Shown: piece by piece, positions 1 through 7,322 of the stretch
Numbering within the stretch: position 1 is the stretch's first letter
Layout of the letters: every line of letters starts with the position of its first letter
Assembly: GCA_964604915.1 (NCBI GenBank)
Contig: CAZSAA010000019.1
Span: forward strand, 1-15,905
Origin: CAZSAA01 sp964604915
Lineage (GTDB): Bacteria; Patescibacteriota; Patescibacteriia; Patescibacteriales; UBA12465
Length of the DNA stretch: 15,905 nt
Direction: 5' to 3'
Made by a program: the position numbers and the translations under genes
The notes under the pieces: generated by a model
Told to the model about the DNA's origin: nothing
Databases searched by the model: none
What the model saw: the letters and a program-made list of their open reading frames with translations, nothing else

Positions 1-686
1 GCGATATTCTCGAATTTCCTAATCAATCGGTTAACTTCGCGATTATAGTTTCCGGTCAGAATCTCACCTAAGATCAGATATGCAGAAGGGATGATGGTGT
101 AATAGCCAGTAGCGTTCTCAACCGATAGGGCGGCGTAAAAAGCGGAGGCTATCCTGAACGACCGGTCGTCATTCTCATAGATATCTGCCATATCTTTCGC
201 CAGGGAATACTCCATCCCCTTCCAATCTGGTGGTGAGGGATATCCAGCGGCATCAAGCATCTCGAGCATCGACTTGCCTGGGCTTACCTTTAGGTTGGGG
301 CACTGGCGGGATAGGAGGTCGAGATAGTTCAGGTCGGGCCAGATATGGTTATCTGCCCATAGCTCTATCTGGTCGGCATTCTCTTCGGCAAATTGCCAGA
401 GCAGCGGCATCTCGTCCGCATTACGCGGATAGATTCCCAAGAGATATAAGCGGATAGGTAGGTCCCTATCGGCGGTCTGTATTTGTACCCCTTTTCTTCT
501 CCAATATGCGACTAACTCTGTTTCCGCATGTTCTTCCACTATCTGCCATCCGTTTATATAGGATGGATAAATCGGAACGATAGTGGCATCGCGATATTTA
601 TTAATCAAAGCGGCAAAAGAGGGAATCAAGTACAGGAGAGCGTCAGCATCAAACAATATTATCTTCCTGAAACAGTCTTTTTCCAT
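1..686 (-). CDS. hypothetical protein, C-terminus cut by window edge
   Basis: Reading the reverse complement from the ATG at 686 gives an uninterrupted frame of 228 codons to the window edge. It begins MEKDCFRKIILFDADALLYL. The composition is that of a normal soluble protein (hydrophobic strands alternating with charged helices, many Trp and Tyr). There is no signal peptide or membrane segment. I do not recognise the family with confidence. The order strand-FDADALLYLIPSFAAL, strand-IRLYLLGIYP, then IELWADNHIW recalls the spacing of the acidic and DHH motifs of DHH-fold phosphoesterases, but the canonical DHH triad is absent (DNH instead), so this is only a weak idea. It is transcribed divergently from the adaptor gene at 868. 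No Shine-Dalgarno sequence is visible. Confidence 0.75.
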   Translation of the reverse strand, partial: MEKDCFRKIILFDADALLYLIPSFAALINKYRDATIVPIYPSYINGWQIVEEHAETELVAYWRRKGVQIQTADRDLPIRLYLLGIYPRNADEMPLLWQFAEENADQIELWADNHIWPDLNYLDLLSRQCPNLKVSPGKSMLEMLDAAGYPSPPDWKGMEYSLAKDMADIYENDDRSFRIASAFYAALSVENATGYYTIIPSAYLILGEILTGNYNREVNRLIRKFENI

Positions 687-728
687 GGTTTTAAGTTTTA
701 AAGGTGCGACTTCATACTATCTGCCTAT

Positions 729-758
729 ATTCTATGCCTTTTCTTTAGTCTTTGTCTA
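729..758 (-). promoter_or_regulatory. candidate promoter for the left-edge gene
   Basis: On the minus strand TAGACA (758-753) and TAGAAT (734-729) are separated by 18 bases, about 40 bases upstream of the start codon at 686. Both boxes deviate from consensus. The 687-867 region lies between divergent genes and must hold both promoters; nothing else coding-like is seen in it. Confidence 0.35.
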
Positions 759-817
759 TCATCTGTTCCTTTGTCCGATATTTCCCCTAACCTAAGCTCA
801 TCGTCTTTGAAGAAATT

Positions 818-846
818 TGTTTGGAGTGGCGTATTAAAGGCATAAA
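818..846 (+). promoter_or_regulatory. candidate promoter for the MacAB-like operon
   Basis: TTGTTT (818-823) and CATAAA (841-846) are 17 bases apart and end 21 bases before the ATG at 868. The match to the sigma70 consensus is moderate. Placement in the divergent gap and the lack of another promoter before 868 are the main support. Confidence 0.3.
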
Positions 847-867
847 TAGCTAACCAGCGATATTTTT

Positions 868-2964
868 ATGCAGACAGACAAGCTTTCAGTACCGAAACGT
901 AAGGGGCCGCTTAGGCGGCTGGGACTTTTGGTCAAACGACATAAGTTCATCACTTTCCTGATTCTTGCCGCCTTGATCGGCGGATATTATTATTTTCGGC
1001 CCAGTTCCACCCAGGCCGAAACCCGCTACGTCCTCACGGCTGTGACTAAGGGTTCGGTCATCAATATGGTCGAGGGCAGCGGTTCGGTCGAGGCGGCGCA
1101 ACAGGTGGATATCAAGCCGGAAGTGACCGCCGACATCGAAGCGGTCAATATCAAGGCTGGCCAAGACATCAAAGCTGGCGATGTCATCGCTACGCTCGAT
1201 AGCGATGATCTGGAGAAAGCGGTCCGTAGCGCGCGTAATTCCTTGTCTTCTGCTCAGGCGAGCCTCGCCTCCAAGCTAGCCGGATCGACAGCGGAAGAGA
1301 TCAAGGTATCCGAGAACTCGGTTAAGACTGCCAAGATGTCATATGAACAGGCTCAGGAGGATCTAGCGGAAACGGAGTACGACAATGCGGTCAATCTGGA
1401 AAAGGCCGCGCAAGATCTAGCTGATGCCCAGCGCGATTATGACAACGAGGTAGCTTCGAGCGGCTTGGACTCCGACTCCCAGAGCCAGAGCCTGGATTCG
1501 ACCTATACAAGCGCTCAAGCTGATGTCAATTCCGCCTATCTTAGTTTCAAGTCTGCCCTAGTCGCGGCGGATGATATCTTAGGGCTAGGCGAATACGGCG
1601 AGAATAGCGGATCGAATAATAATTATCTTATCGGGGCCAAAGATCCGCAGAGCTTGAATGATGCCCGTACCGGATTCTATGCCAATCAGGCTGATTTCGA
1701 AGATTTCGAAGGAAGGTATCGGGCTGCTGGCCAGCCTTGGTCGAAGGAACAGGTGGAGGCATTCCTAGGCGAAGCATATGAGCTAGCTGTTACCATGAAA
1801 GCGATGGCGGATAATCTATATAACGTAGCAATCGGATCGGTGAGCGCTAGTAGTCTTAGCGAAACGGAGATAAATAGCATGAAGAGTACCGCCTCTTCCC
1901 AGCAATCATCGATGTCCTCCCTTATCAACAATCTCCAATCGGCTAAGCAGAATATTGCCAAGGCTAAGCTCGATAACTCATCTTCCGACCTCTCTTCTTC
2001 CAATAGCTTGGCCAAAGCCGAGTCATCTTTAGCTACTGCCAAAAAAGATTATGAACAGGCCAAGCGCGACGCGGAAAATAGCCTTGAAGACGCGCAGGAT
2101 AATGTAGAATCGAAACTCATCGCCTATGAGAATGCGCAGGCCCAGCATGCTGAAAAGATTGCTCCGCCTCGTGAGGTCGACCTCACCAGCTTGCGATTGC
2201 AGGTGTCTTCCGCTAAGGAGGATTATGAAGAGTCGCTGGCCGATTTAGAAAGCGCTAATATCCTTGCCCCTATTGATGGGAAGGTCGCTAAGGTATACCA
2301 GGTGGCGGGCGATAGTGCCTCTCCCTCGACCGTGCTAGCCGCTATCATCACTGACCAGAGTTTGGCTGTGGTATCGCTCAACGAGGTTGATGTCGCTAAG
2401 GTAGAGATCGGACAGAAAGCCATCCTCACCTTCAGTTCGGTCGACGACCTGAGTATCAGCGGGGAAGTAGTGGAAATCGACAGTTTGGGCGATTCCTCGC
2501 AAGGAGTGGTCAGCTACGAAGCGAAGATATCTTTCGATACCCAGGATGACCGCATCAAGCCGCAGATGAGCGTGGATGCCCAGATCGTGGTCGATCAGAG
2601 CGTAGATGTGCTGGTCGTGCCCAATTCCGCCCTGCAGACCGATATGGAAGGAAACTATTACGTCGAAATCTTGGAAACGGACGGGATCGATAACGCTACC
2701 AGTACCCAAGGAGTCGCATCGGATAATTTACCCGTCGTCACATATGTTACCGTCGGTTTGGCTGATGACACCCAGACCGAGGTGTTCGGCGGTTTGGATG
2801 AAGGCGTGCTAGTAGTGTCTAGAACGATATCCGCCTCAGCTTCATCTTCCTCTTCGTCTTCGGGGTCCTCTAACTCATCCGTTTCCGGACCGGGAATGTT
2901 AGGCGGTGGCGGTGGCAGCAATATGATGATTATAAACAAAGGGGGCGGCATGATAGGCGGTTGA
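868..2964 (+). CDS. RND/MacA-type periplasmic adaptor (membrane fusion) protein
   Basis: This 698-residue protein is the adaptor of the MacB-like transporter encoded immediately downstream. It has a basic cytoplasmic N-terminus (about residues 9-26) and one membrane anchor (about 27-43). The first half of a biotinyl-lipoyl-like domain follows (about 70-112, with KAGQDIKAGDVIATLDSDDL). A very long Ala/Ser/Glu/Gln-rich helical hairpin spans about 115-460. The second lipoyl half is at about 462-490 (ANILAPIDGKVAKV), then beta-barrel and membrane-proximal domains to about 650. The C-terminus is low complexity: a Ser run, then Gly/Met-rich. The central region is longer than in usual MacA/HlyD proteins (typically 350-450 residues in total). 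The ATPase start lies four bases after the stop, so the tail is genuinely part of the gene. No Shine-Dalgarno sequence precedes the ATG. The class is sure; the substrate is unknown. Confidence 0.93.
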   Translation: MQTDKLSVPKRKGPLRRLGLLVKRHKFITFLILAALIGGYYYFRPSSTQAETRYVLTAVTKGSVINMVEGSGSVEAAQQVDIKPEVTADIEAVNIKAGQDIKAGDVIATLDSDDLEKAVRSARNSLSSAQASLASKLAGSTAEEIKVSENSVKTAKMSYEQAQEDLAETEYDNAVNLEKAAQDLADAQRDYDNEVASSGLDSDSQSQSLDSTYTSAQADVNSAYLSFKSALVAADDILGLGEYGENSGSNNNYLIGAKDPQSLNDARTGFYANQADFEDFEGRYRAAGQPWSKEQVEAFLGEAYELAVTMKAMADNLYNVAIGSVSASSLSETEINSMKSTASSQQSSMSSLINNLQSAKQNIAKAKLDNSSSDLSSSNSLAKAESSLATAKKDYEQAKRDAENSLEDAQDNVESKLIAYENAQAQHAEKIAPPREVDLTSLRLQVSSAKEDYEESLADLESANILAPIDGKVAKVYQVAGDSASPSTVLAAIITDQSLAVVSLNEVDVAKVEIGQKAILTFSSVDDLSISGEVVEIDSLGDSSQGVVSYEAKISFDTQDDRIKPQMSVDAQIVVDQSVDVLVVPNSALQTDMEGNYYVEILETDGIDNATSTQGVASDNLPVVTYVTVGLADDTQTEVFGGLDEGVLVVSRTISASASSSSSSSGSSNSSVSGPGMLGGGGGSNMMIINKGGGMIGG

Positions 2965-2968
2965 CATT

Positions 2969-3640
2969 ATGATATCTCTCCAAAATATAAACAAGATATA
3001 TCAGACCGGCGATATCGAGACCCAAGTTCTCTATGATATATCTTTTGAGATTGCCAAGGGCGAATTCGTAGCGATCATAGGTCCGTCTGGTTCTGGAAAA
3101 TCGACCATAATGCACATTATCGGCGCGCTTGATAAAGCGACGAGCGGCACGTATACCCTAAATGGCCAGGATGTCTCCACTTTGGATGATGATGACCTGA
3201 CCGATATCCGCCGCAATGAGATCGGCTTCGTCTTCCAATCTTTCAATCTTCTGCCGCGTACGAGCGTCTTGCGCAATGTCATCCTGCCGCTGCTATACGC
3301 CAAAGTACCGCCGGAAGAGCGCTATGACCTGGCAGCCCAAGCCTTGCGCTCGGCCGGACTTGACGAGAACCGCTGGCATCATTTATCCAACCAGCTATCC
3401 GGCGGCCAGATGCAGCGAGTGGCCATCGCTCGGGCGTTGGTAAATGATCCGTCTATAATCCTAGCGGACGAACCGACCGGTAATCTCGACACCAAGACCG
3501 GCGAGATCGTGCTCAATACTTTTCGGGAACTCAATAAGAAGGAAGGGCACACCATCATCCTCATCACCCATGAACCCGAAGTAGCCAAGAGCGCTGATCG
3601 GATAATATATATAAAAGATGGCCGCCTGGCCAAGCAATGA
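2969..3640 (+). CDS. ABC transporter ATP-binding protein, MacB/LolD type
   Basis: The 223-residue protein is a complete nucleotide-binding domain that powers the permease encoded next. Visible motifs are Walker A GPSGSGKST (38-46), the Q-loop glutamine in FVFQSFNLLP (Q90), signature LSGGQ (143-147), Walker B IILADE (163-168) with catalytic E168, the D-loop, and the H-loop histidine (H201). FQSFNLLPRTSVLRNV and ADEPTGNLD are typical of the MacB/LolD/FtsE branch, which drives mechanotransmission or peptide and drug export and does not do classic transmembrane uptake. It lies four bases after the adaptor gene and overlaps or abuts the permease gene, so the three are one operon. Confidence 0.96.
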   Translation: MISLQNINKIYQTGDIETQVLYDISFEIAKGEFVAIIGPSGSGKSTIMHIIGALDKATSGTYTLNGQDVSTLDDDDLTDIRRNEIGFVFQSFNLLPRTSVLRNVILPLLYAKVPPEERYDLAAQALRSAGLDENRWHHLSNQLSGGQMQRVAIARALVNDPSIILADEPTGNLDTKTGEIVLNTFRELNKKEGHTIILITHEPEVAKSADRIIYIKDGRLAKQ

Positions 3641-3641
3641 T

Positions 3642-4841
3642 ATGATGCTATCCGATCTATACCAAGAGACGATATCTTCGATAACGGCTAATAAGGCGCG
3701 CTCTAGCCTTACCATCCTCGGCATAGTCATCGGCATCGCTTCGGTGATCGCCATGATCGCTATCGGGCAAGGGACCAAGGATTCGGTGCAATCGAGCATC
3801 CAGTCCATCGGCTCTAACCTGCTCATGGTATCCCCAGGAGCGGCGCGCACCGGCCGCGTGATGGGCGCTTGGGGTAGCGCCGATACCTTGACTTTGGCTG
3901 ATGCCGAAGCGCTCGAGAGTATCTCTACGGTAGATAACGTCGCGCCAGAGGTTTCTAACCGTTACCAAGTCACCGCTAAGAGCAGTAACACCAATACGCA
4001 GGTTATAGGGACGCTTCCTAGCTATCAGGAAGTGAAGAATTTTACGGTAGAGACGGGTAATTTCTTCACGGAGAGCGACAACAAGAATCTCGGCAAGGTG
4101 GCGGTTATCGGTCCCACTACCAGCGAAGACCTCTTCGGCGAAGGAGTTGATCCGATCGGAGAGACGATCAGGATAAATAATCTTAACTTCAAAATTATTG
4201 GCGTAACCGAGTCGAAGGGTAATAGCGATGATATGATACTCATACCGCTTAACACCGCCCAAAAATATCTCTCGGGTACTAAATACGTGACGACAATCAA
4301 CGTGCAGGCGACTGACGCGGATATGCTAGATCAGACGGAAGCGGAAGTATCCGCCATCCTTCTAGACCGGCATGATATCGATGACGCCGATTCAGCTGAT
4401 TTCCGGGTTACTAACATGGGCGATATCGTCGAGACCGCTTCGGATATCACCGGCACTTTCACAACCCTGCTCGCCGCTATCGCTGGTATATCTTTGCTCG
4501 TAGGCGGCATCGGCATCATGAACATGATGCTCACTACCGTCACCGAGCGTACCCGCGAAATCGGACTTCGCAAATCGATTGGCGCTAAGAAGGAGGAGAT
4601 AAGCCAACAGTTCCTGATGGAATCGATCACCCTTACCCTTATCGGCGGCATCATCGGGGTATTGCTGGGCTGGCTGATAGCCCTGGGTATAACCCATTTT
4701 TCCGGCACGGCGACGCGCGTCTCTCTTTCATCGGTCTTGCTCGCCTTCGGGGTTTCCGCTGGCATCGGGATCGTCTTTGGCTATTACCCAGCTAGCCGGG
4801 CAGCCAAGCTCAATCCGATCGATGCGCTCCGGTATGAATGA
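3642..4841 (+). CDS. ABC transporter permease, MacB/FtsX family
   Basis: Integral membrane partner of the preceding ATPase and adaptor. The N-terminus SSITANKARSSLTILGIVIG is the typical MacB-family start: a cytoplasmic amphipathic segment, then TM1. A large extracytoplasmic domain follows (about residues 40-268), then TM2 (about 272-297, with GGIGIMNMML), the conserved TERTREIGLRKSIGA loop, TM3 (about 328-352) and TM4 (about 360-384). It ends with ASRAAKLNPIDALRYE, the family's usual C-terminus. I choose the ATG at 3642 (or the adjacent 3645): it is just after the ATPase stop and gives a standard-length N-terminus. A further ATG at 3618 would overlap the ATPase and add eight atypical residues. 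Substrate unknown; antimicrobial peptides or small toxic compounds are the usual cargo of the family. Confidence 0.94.
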   Translation: MMLSDLYQETISSITANKARSSLTILGIVIGIASVIAMIAIGQGTKDSVQSSIQSIGSNLLMVSPGAARTGRVMGAWGSADTLTLADAEALESISTVDNVAPEVSNRYQVTAKSSNTNTQVIGTLPSYQEVKNFTVETGNFFTESDNKNLGKVAVIGPTTSEDLFGEGVDPIGETIRINNLNFKIIGVTESKGNSDDMILIPLNTAQKYLSGTKYVTTINVQATDADMLDQTEAEVSAILLDRHDIDDADSADFRVTNMGDIVETASDITGTFTTLLAAIAGISLLVGGIGIMNMMLTTVTERTREIGLRKSIGAKKEEISQQFLMESITLTLIGGIIGVLLGWLIALGITHFSGTATRVSLSSVLLAFGVSAGIGIVFGYYPASRAAKLNPIDALRYE

Positions 4842-4892
4842 TGGGGTGGATAGCTTATATAGATAATTAATAAAGATAAGATAATAAAAATT

Positions 4893-5387
4893 ATGGACAA
4901 CATCAAGGACAAGAAATTAGCGATGGGGAGCGTGATAATCATCGCTATCATCTTCGCCGGTGCCGGATTCTTCGCCGGCCGGTTATCGCAGAAATCAGCC
5001 GCCTCGCCAGCTGGCCTGGCTGGCAATTTCCAACAGATGCGCGGCAGTGGTCAGACAGCAGGTTTGAAACGAACCGATGGTGCGAGCATGATATCAGGGG
5101 AAGTGATCAAGATCGATGATTCTTCCTTAACCATCAAGGGAAGTGATAATAATTCCAAGGTAGTATATTTTTCCGATAACACCGTCGTTAACCAGATGGC
5201 CACCAGCTCTATCAACACTATTACCGCGGGTCAGCAGGTAACGGTCTCCGGCCAGGAGGATACGAGCGGCTTTATTACCGCTACTTCTATCCAAGTCAGA
5301 GATGGGGCGATCGGAGAGGGGATGTTCCTTTCCGGCCAAGGCGGGCAGATGCCAGCGGGAAATGGCGCCGAGGTACCAAAACAATAG
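4893..5387 (+). CDS. exported DUF5666-like protein
   Basis: The 164-residue protein has a short charged N-terminus and one hydrophobic segment (about residues 11-30, IIAIIFAGAGFFAG), fitting a signal anchor. It continues with a Gly/Ala/Gln-rich linker and one small beta-rich domain (about 68-133, starting SGEVIKIDDSSLTIKG and ending ITATSIQVRDG). This pattern of short strands matches what I know of DUF5666, an OB-like extracytoplasmic domain of unknown function often seen in Patescibacteria. The C-terminus is Gly-rich and disordered. It lies 51 bases after the permease and before a strong terminator, so it is probably the last gene of the transporter operon, perhaps an accessory surface protein. 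No Shine-Dalgarno sequence. Family assignment is from memory of the pattern. Confidence 0.75.
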   Translation: MDNIKDKKLAMGSVIIIAIIFAGAGFFAGRLSQKSAASPAGLAGNFQQMRGSGQTAGLKRTDGASMISGEVIKIDDSSLTIKGSDNNSKVVYFSDNTVVNQMATSSINTITAGQQVTVSGQEDTSGFITATSIQVRDGAIGEGMFLSGQGGQMPAGNGAEVPKQ

Positions 5388-5407
5388 CCTAAGATTACAG
5401 TTTTCCC

Positions 5408-5437
5408 AAGCCGCCCTTAACTGGGCGGCTTTTGTTT
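5408..5437 (+). terminator. rho-independent terminator of the MacAB-like operon
   Basis: A perfect 9-bp stem (5408-5416 with 5423-5431, core GCCGCCC/GGGCGGC) has a 6-base loop TTAACT. It is followed by a T-rich run TTTTGTTT. It sits 20 bases after the DUF5666-like gene. Confidence 0.92.
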
Positions 5438-5474
5438 GATGGCTGATTATGCCATTTTATGGTATGTTTGGGAT

Positions 5475-5885
5475 ATGGAAAAGGATCATAAAATCAAGAA
5501 TTATATTGACAGTATCGCCTATTGCGGCCTAGTTTGCCAGTTATGTCACAAGAGGGAGATGTGTGATGGTTGCCGCCAGGGTGGCAATGCTTGCTTGAGA
5601 AACTGCGCCATCGCCGGCTGCTATCAGAAATCTTGCTGTTTGGCACGAGGAATCAGTGGCTGCTTCGAATGTGATGATCTTATCGCTTGTCAGGCTGGTA
5701 TTTATGCGTCGGACAATCCGAAAGTGAAGGCCTTCGCTATCTGTATCCAAGAAGACGGGAAGGAAAGGTTTGTGGAGTACGTATCGAGGAACATGGAGCA
5801 TGGCTGGAGTGTGGAAAAAGGCGGTAACTATGACTATAGGTCGGTGGAAGAGGTACTCTCGATGCTAAGGAATGGAAAAGTTTAG
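5475..5885 (+). CDS. cysteine-rich DUF3795-like protein
   Basis: A 136-residue protein beginning MEKDHKIKNYIDSIAYCGLV. It holds 14 cysteines between about residues 18 and 89, in CxxC-like pairs (YCGLVCQLC, CDGC, a CC pair, CFEC), which points to metal or iron-sulfur binding. The opening IAYCGLxCxxC and overall length resemble DUF3795, a family without known function. The frame can be extended upstream to a TTG/ATG at 5436/5439, but those codons lie in the T-run of the preceding terminator, so the ATG at 5475 is favoured. The stop overlaps the first possible start of the Ham1-like gene. No signal peptide, so probably cytoplasmic. Confidence 0.8.
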   Translation: MEKDHKIKNYIDSIAYCGLVCQLCHKREMCDGCRQGGNACLRNCAIAGCYQKSCCLARGISGCFECDDLIACQAGIYASDNPKVKAFAICIQEDGKERFVEYVSRNMEHGWSVEKGGNYDYRSVEEVLSMLRNGKV

Positions 5886-5895
5886 GTTGAAATAT

Positions 5896-6522
5896 ATGCC
5901 TAAGATATTACTAGGAAGTACCAATCCCTCGAAGAAAGAACGGTTAGCTTGGCTTTTTAGCGGCTTGGATATTTTCGAATTGGTTTCGGTCGAAGATGCC
6001 GGTATTAACCTTGACATTGATGAGAACGGAGGCGATTTCGAGGAGAACGCAGTGATAAAAGCTAGGGCATATTCTTCGGCCTTCGACGGCTTGGCTATTT
6101 CCTCCGATGGTGGCGTTAGCATTCCCGCTTTAGGGTCCGATTGGAACGACTTGCTCACCCATCGCTTTGCTGGCCATAGCGCCACCAATCTTGACCGCTT
6201 GGATGCTTTGCTTGAGATGATGCGGCTCTTTAGGGGGGAAGATAGGAGAGTCGTCTGGAACGAGGCGGTCGCTGTAGCGTATAAGGGGAAGTTGTTGATC
6301 TCCTTGTTGGAAAGTGGCGAAACCGGATATTTGCAAGAAAGATATGATAAGGATTCGCTCATGCCGGGATTCTGGCTGGCGAGCATCTGGCTCTGCCCGA
6401 GATTTGGTAAGGTATATGCTAAATTAACAGATGAGGAAAGGGAAAATCGGGATTTTACTTGGCCAAGAGTGAAAGAGCGTCTCGTCCCGCTGCTTAAGAG
6501 ACTCGATTTGCCAAGAATTTAA
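5896..6522 (+). CDS. divergent Ham1/RdgB-like nucleoside triphosphate pyrophosphatase
   Basis: The 208-residue protein has the layout of the Ham1/RdgB/ITPase family, which hydrolyses non-canonical purine NTPs to NMP and pyrophosphate. Retained elements are the N-terminal phosphate-binding STNPSK (8-13, usually TGNxxK), FEENAVIKA (48-56, including the metal-binding Glu), and D71 at the place of the catalytic second Asp of the DDSG motif. THRFAG (88-93) matches YSARYSG. Lost elements are the first Asp of DDSG (Ser here), the FGYDP motif (PGFWLAS at about 157-163) and the S-H-R base-recognition motif near the C-terminus. LTDEE (177-181) still matches the family's LTREEK. So the fold and phosphate chemistry look kept and the base pocket changed. 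The start at 5896 fits family N-termini; an in-frame ATG at 5872 would add eight residues and overlap the upstream gene. Confidence 0.8.
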   Translation: MPKILLGSTNPSKKERLAWLFSGLDIFELVSVEDAGINLDIDENGGDFEENAVIKARAYSSAFDGLAISSDGGVSIPALGSDWNDLLTHRFAGHSATNLDRLDALLEMMRLFRGEDRRVVWNEAVAVAYKGKLLISLLESGETGYLQERYDKDSLMPGFWLASIWLCPRFGKVYAKLTDEERENRDFTWPRVKERLVPLLKRLDLPRI

Positions 6523-6545
6523 GGATATCATTATTAAACATATAT

Positions 6546-7322
6546 ATGACCAAATACTATAATCCCAAGGCTCGACGTACCTTGTACCAACCGGGATCGT
6601 CCCTGCCTTTCAAGTTGAGCCGTTCCAAGATCGAGCTATTTCTCAATTGCCCGCTTTGTTTCTATCTTGACCGGCGCCTTGGCGTCGGGCAGCCGCCTTC
6701 ATATCCTTTCAACCTCAATTCAGCTGTTGATACACTACTAAAGAAAGAATTCGACATACACCGAGCGGCCGGTACGACCCATCCGCTCCTTTCCGCCTAT
6801 GGCCTCGATTTGGTACCCCTGCGCCATACCCTGATGGATCAGTGGCGGGAGAATTTCCAGGGTGTACAATATCTGCATACAGGTACTAATTTCCTGGTGA
6901 CCGGCGCTGTCGACGACCTTTGGGTTGATAAATCGGGGGCGATCTATGTCGTGGACTATAAATCGACCAGCAAGGATGGGAAAGTAAGCTTGGAGGCGGA
7001 TTGGCAGATAGGGTATAAGCGGCAGGTGGAGGTATATCAATGGCTGCTGCGACAGAACGGCTTTCTGGTTTCCGATACCGCCTATTTCGTCTATTGCAAT
7101 GGCCGGACCGATGTTAAGGCTTTCGATGCCAAGCTAGAATTTGATATCGATCTCATTCCATACCAGGGCGATGCCGCTTGGGTGGACGCTGCGCTCATCT
7201 CGGCCAAGGCTTGCTTGGAAGGGAAGCAGCCGCGTCCTTTGGCTACTTGCGACTATTGCAACTACCGTCTCGCGGCCGAAGCCGCTCTCATCAATTCCCG
7301 CCATGGCCAGCTTTTTAATTGA
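6546..7322 (+). CDS. PD-(D/E)XK superfamily nuclease, RecB/Cas4-like
   Basis: A 258-residue protein starting with FKLSRSKIELFLNCPLCFYLDRR-type sequence, as in RecB-like nucleases of Patescibacteria. Core motifs are an acidic pair in GAVDDLWVD (D123/D124), the D-x-K motif VVDYKST (D137, K139) and a glutamine helix QVEVYQWLL (Q160). Two cysteine pairs flank the core: CPLC (35-38) and CDYC (235-238), reminiscent of the iron-sulfur clamp of Cas4 and AddB, though in a 2+2 arrangement where those proteins have 1+3. It most likely cuts or processes DNA ends in repair. No cas genes are nearby, so a CRISPR role is not supported. It overlaps the downstream metallopeptidase gene by 20 bases, implying co-translation. 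Confidence 0.88.
   Translation: MTKYYNPKARRTLYQPGSSLPFKLSRSKIELFLNCPLCFYLDRRLGVGQPPSYPFNLNSAVDTLLKKEFDIHRAAGTTHPLLSAYGLDLVPLRHTLMDQWRENFQGVQYLHTGTNFLVTGAVDDLWVDKSGAIYVVDYKSTSKDGKVSLEADWQIGYKRQVEVYQWLLRQNGFLVSDTAYFVYCNGRTDVKAFDAKLEFDIDLIPYQGDAAWVDAALISAKACLEGKQPRPLATCDYCNYRLAAEAALINSRHGQLFN

Noticed and set aside
583..795. Short plus-strand frame of 70 codons near the divergent gap
   Set aside because: It overlaps the N-terminus of the minus-strand left-edge gene and the promoter gap, and has no domain; a chance frame.
868..2964. Mucin-like or repeat protein, based on the Ser/Ala-rich middle region
   Set aside because: The region is flanked by the two halves of a lipoyl domain and has heptad-like helical composition, as expected of an adaptor hairpin; no true tandem repeat is seen.
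3657..4262. 201-codon open frame on the minus strand across the permease gene
   Set aside because: It is antisense to a well-supported MacB permease and its translation is rich in Arg and His without any recognisable motif; it is a shadow of the coding strand.
5436..5474. Upstream extension of the DUF3795-like gene
   Set aside because: The TTG/ATG codons lie in the T-run of the preceding terminator and the added residues are not family-like, so the start at 5475 is preferred.
6546..7322. CRISPR Cas4
   Set aside because: No repeat array or other cas gene is visible, and the cysteine arrangement differs from Cas4.
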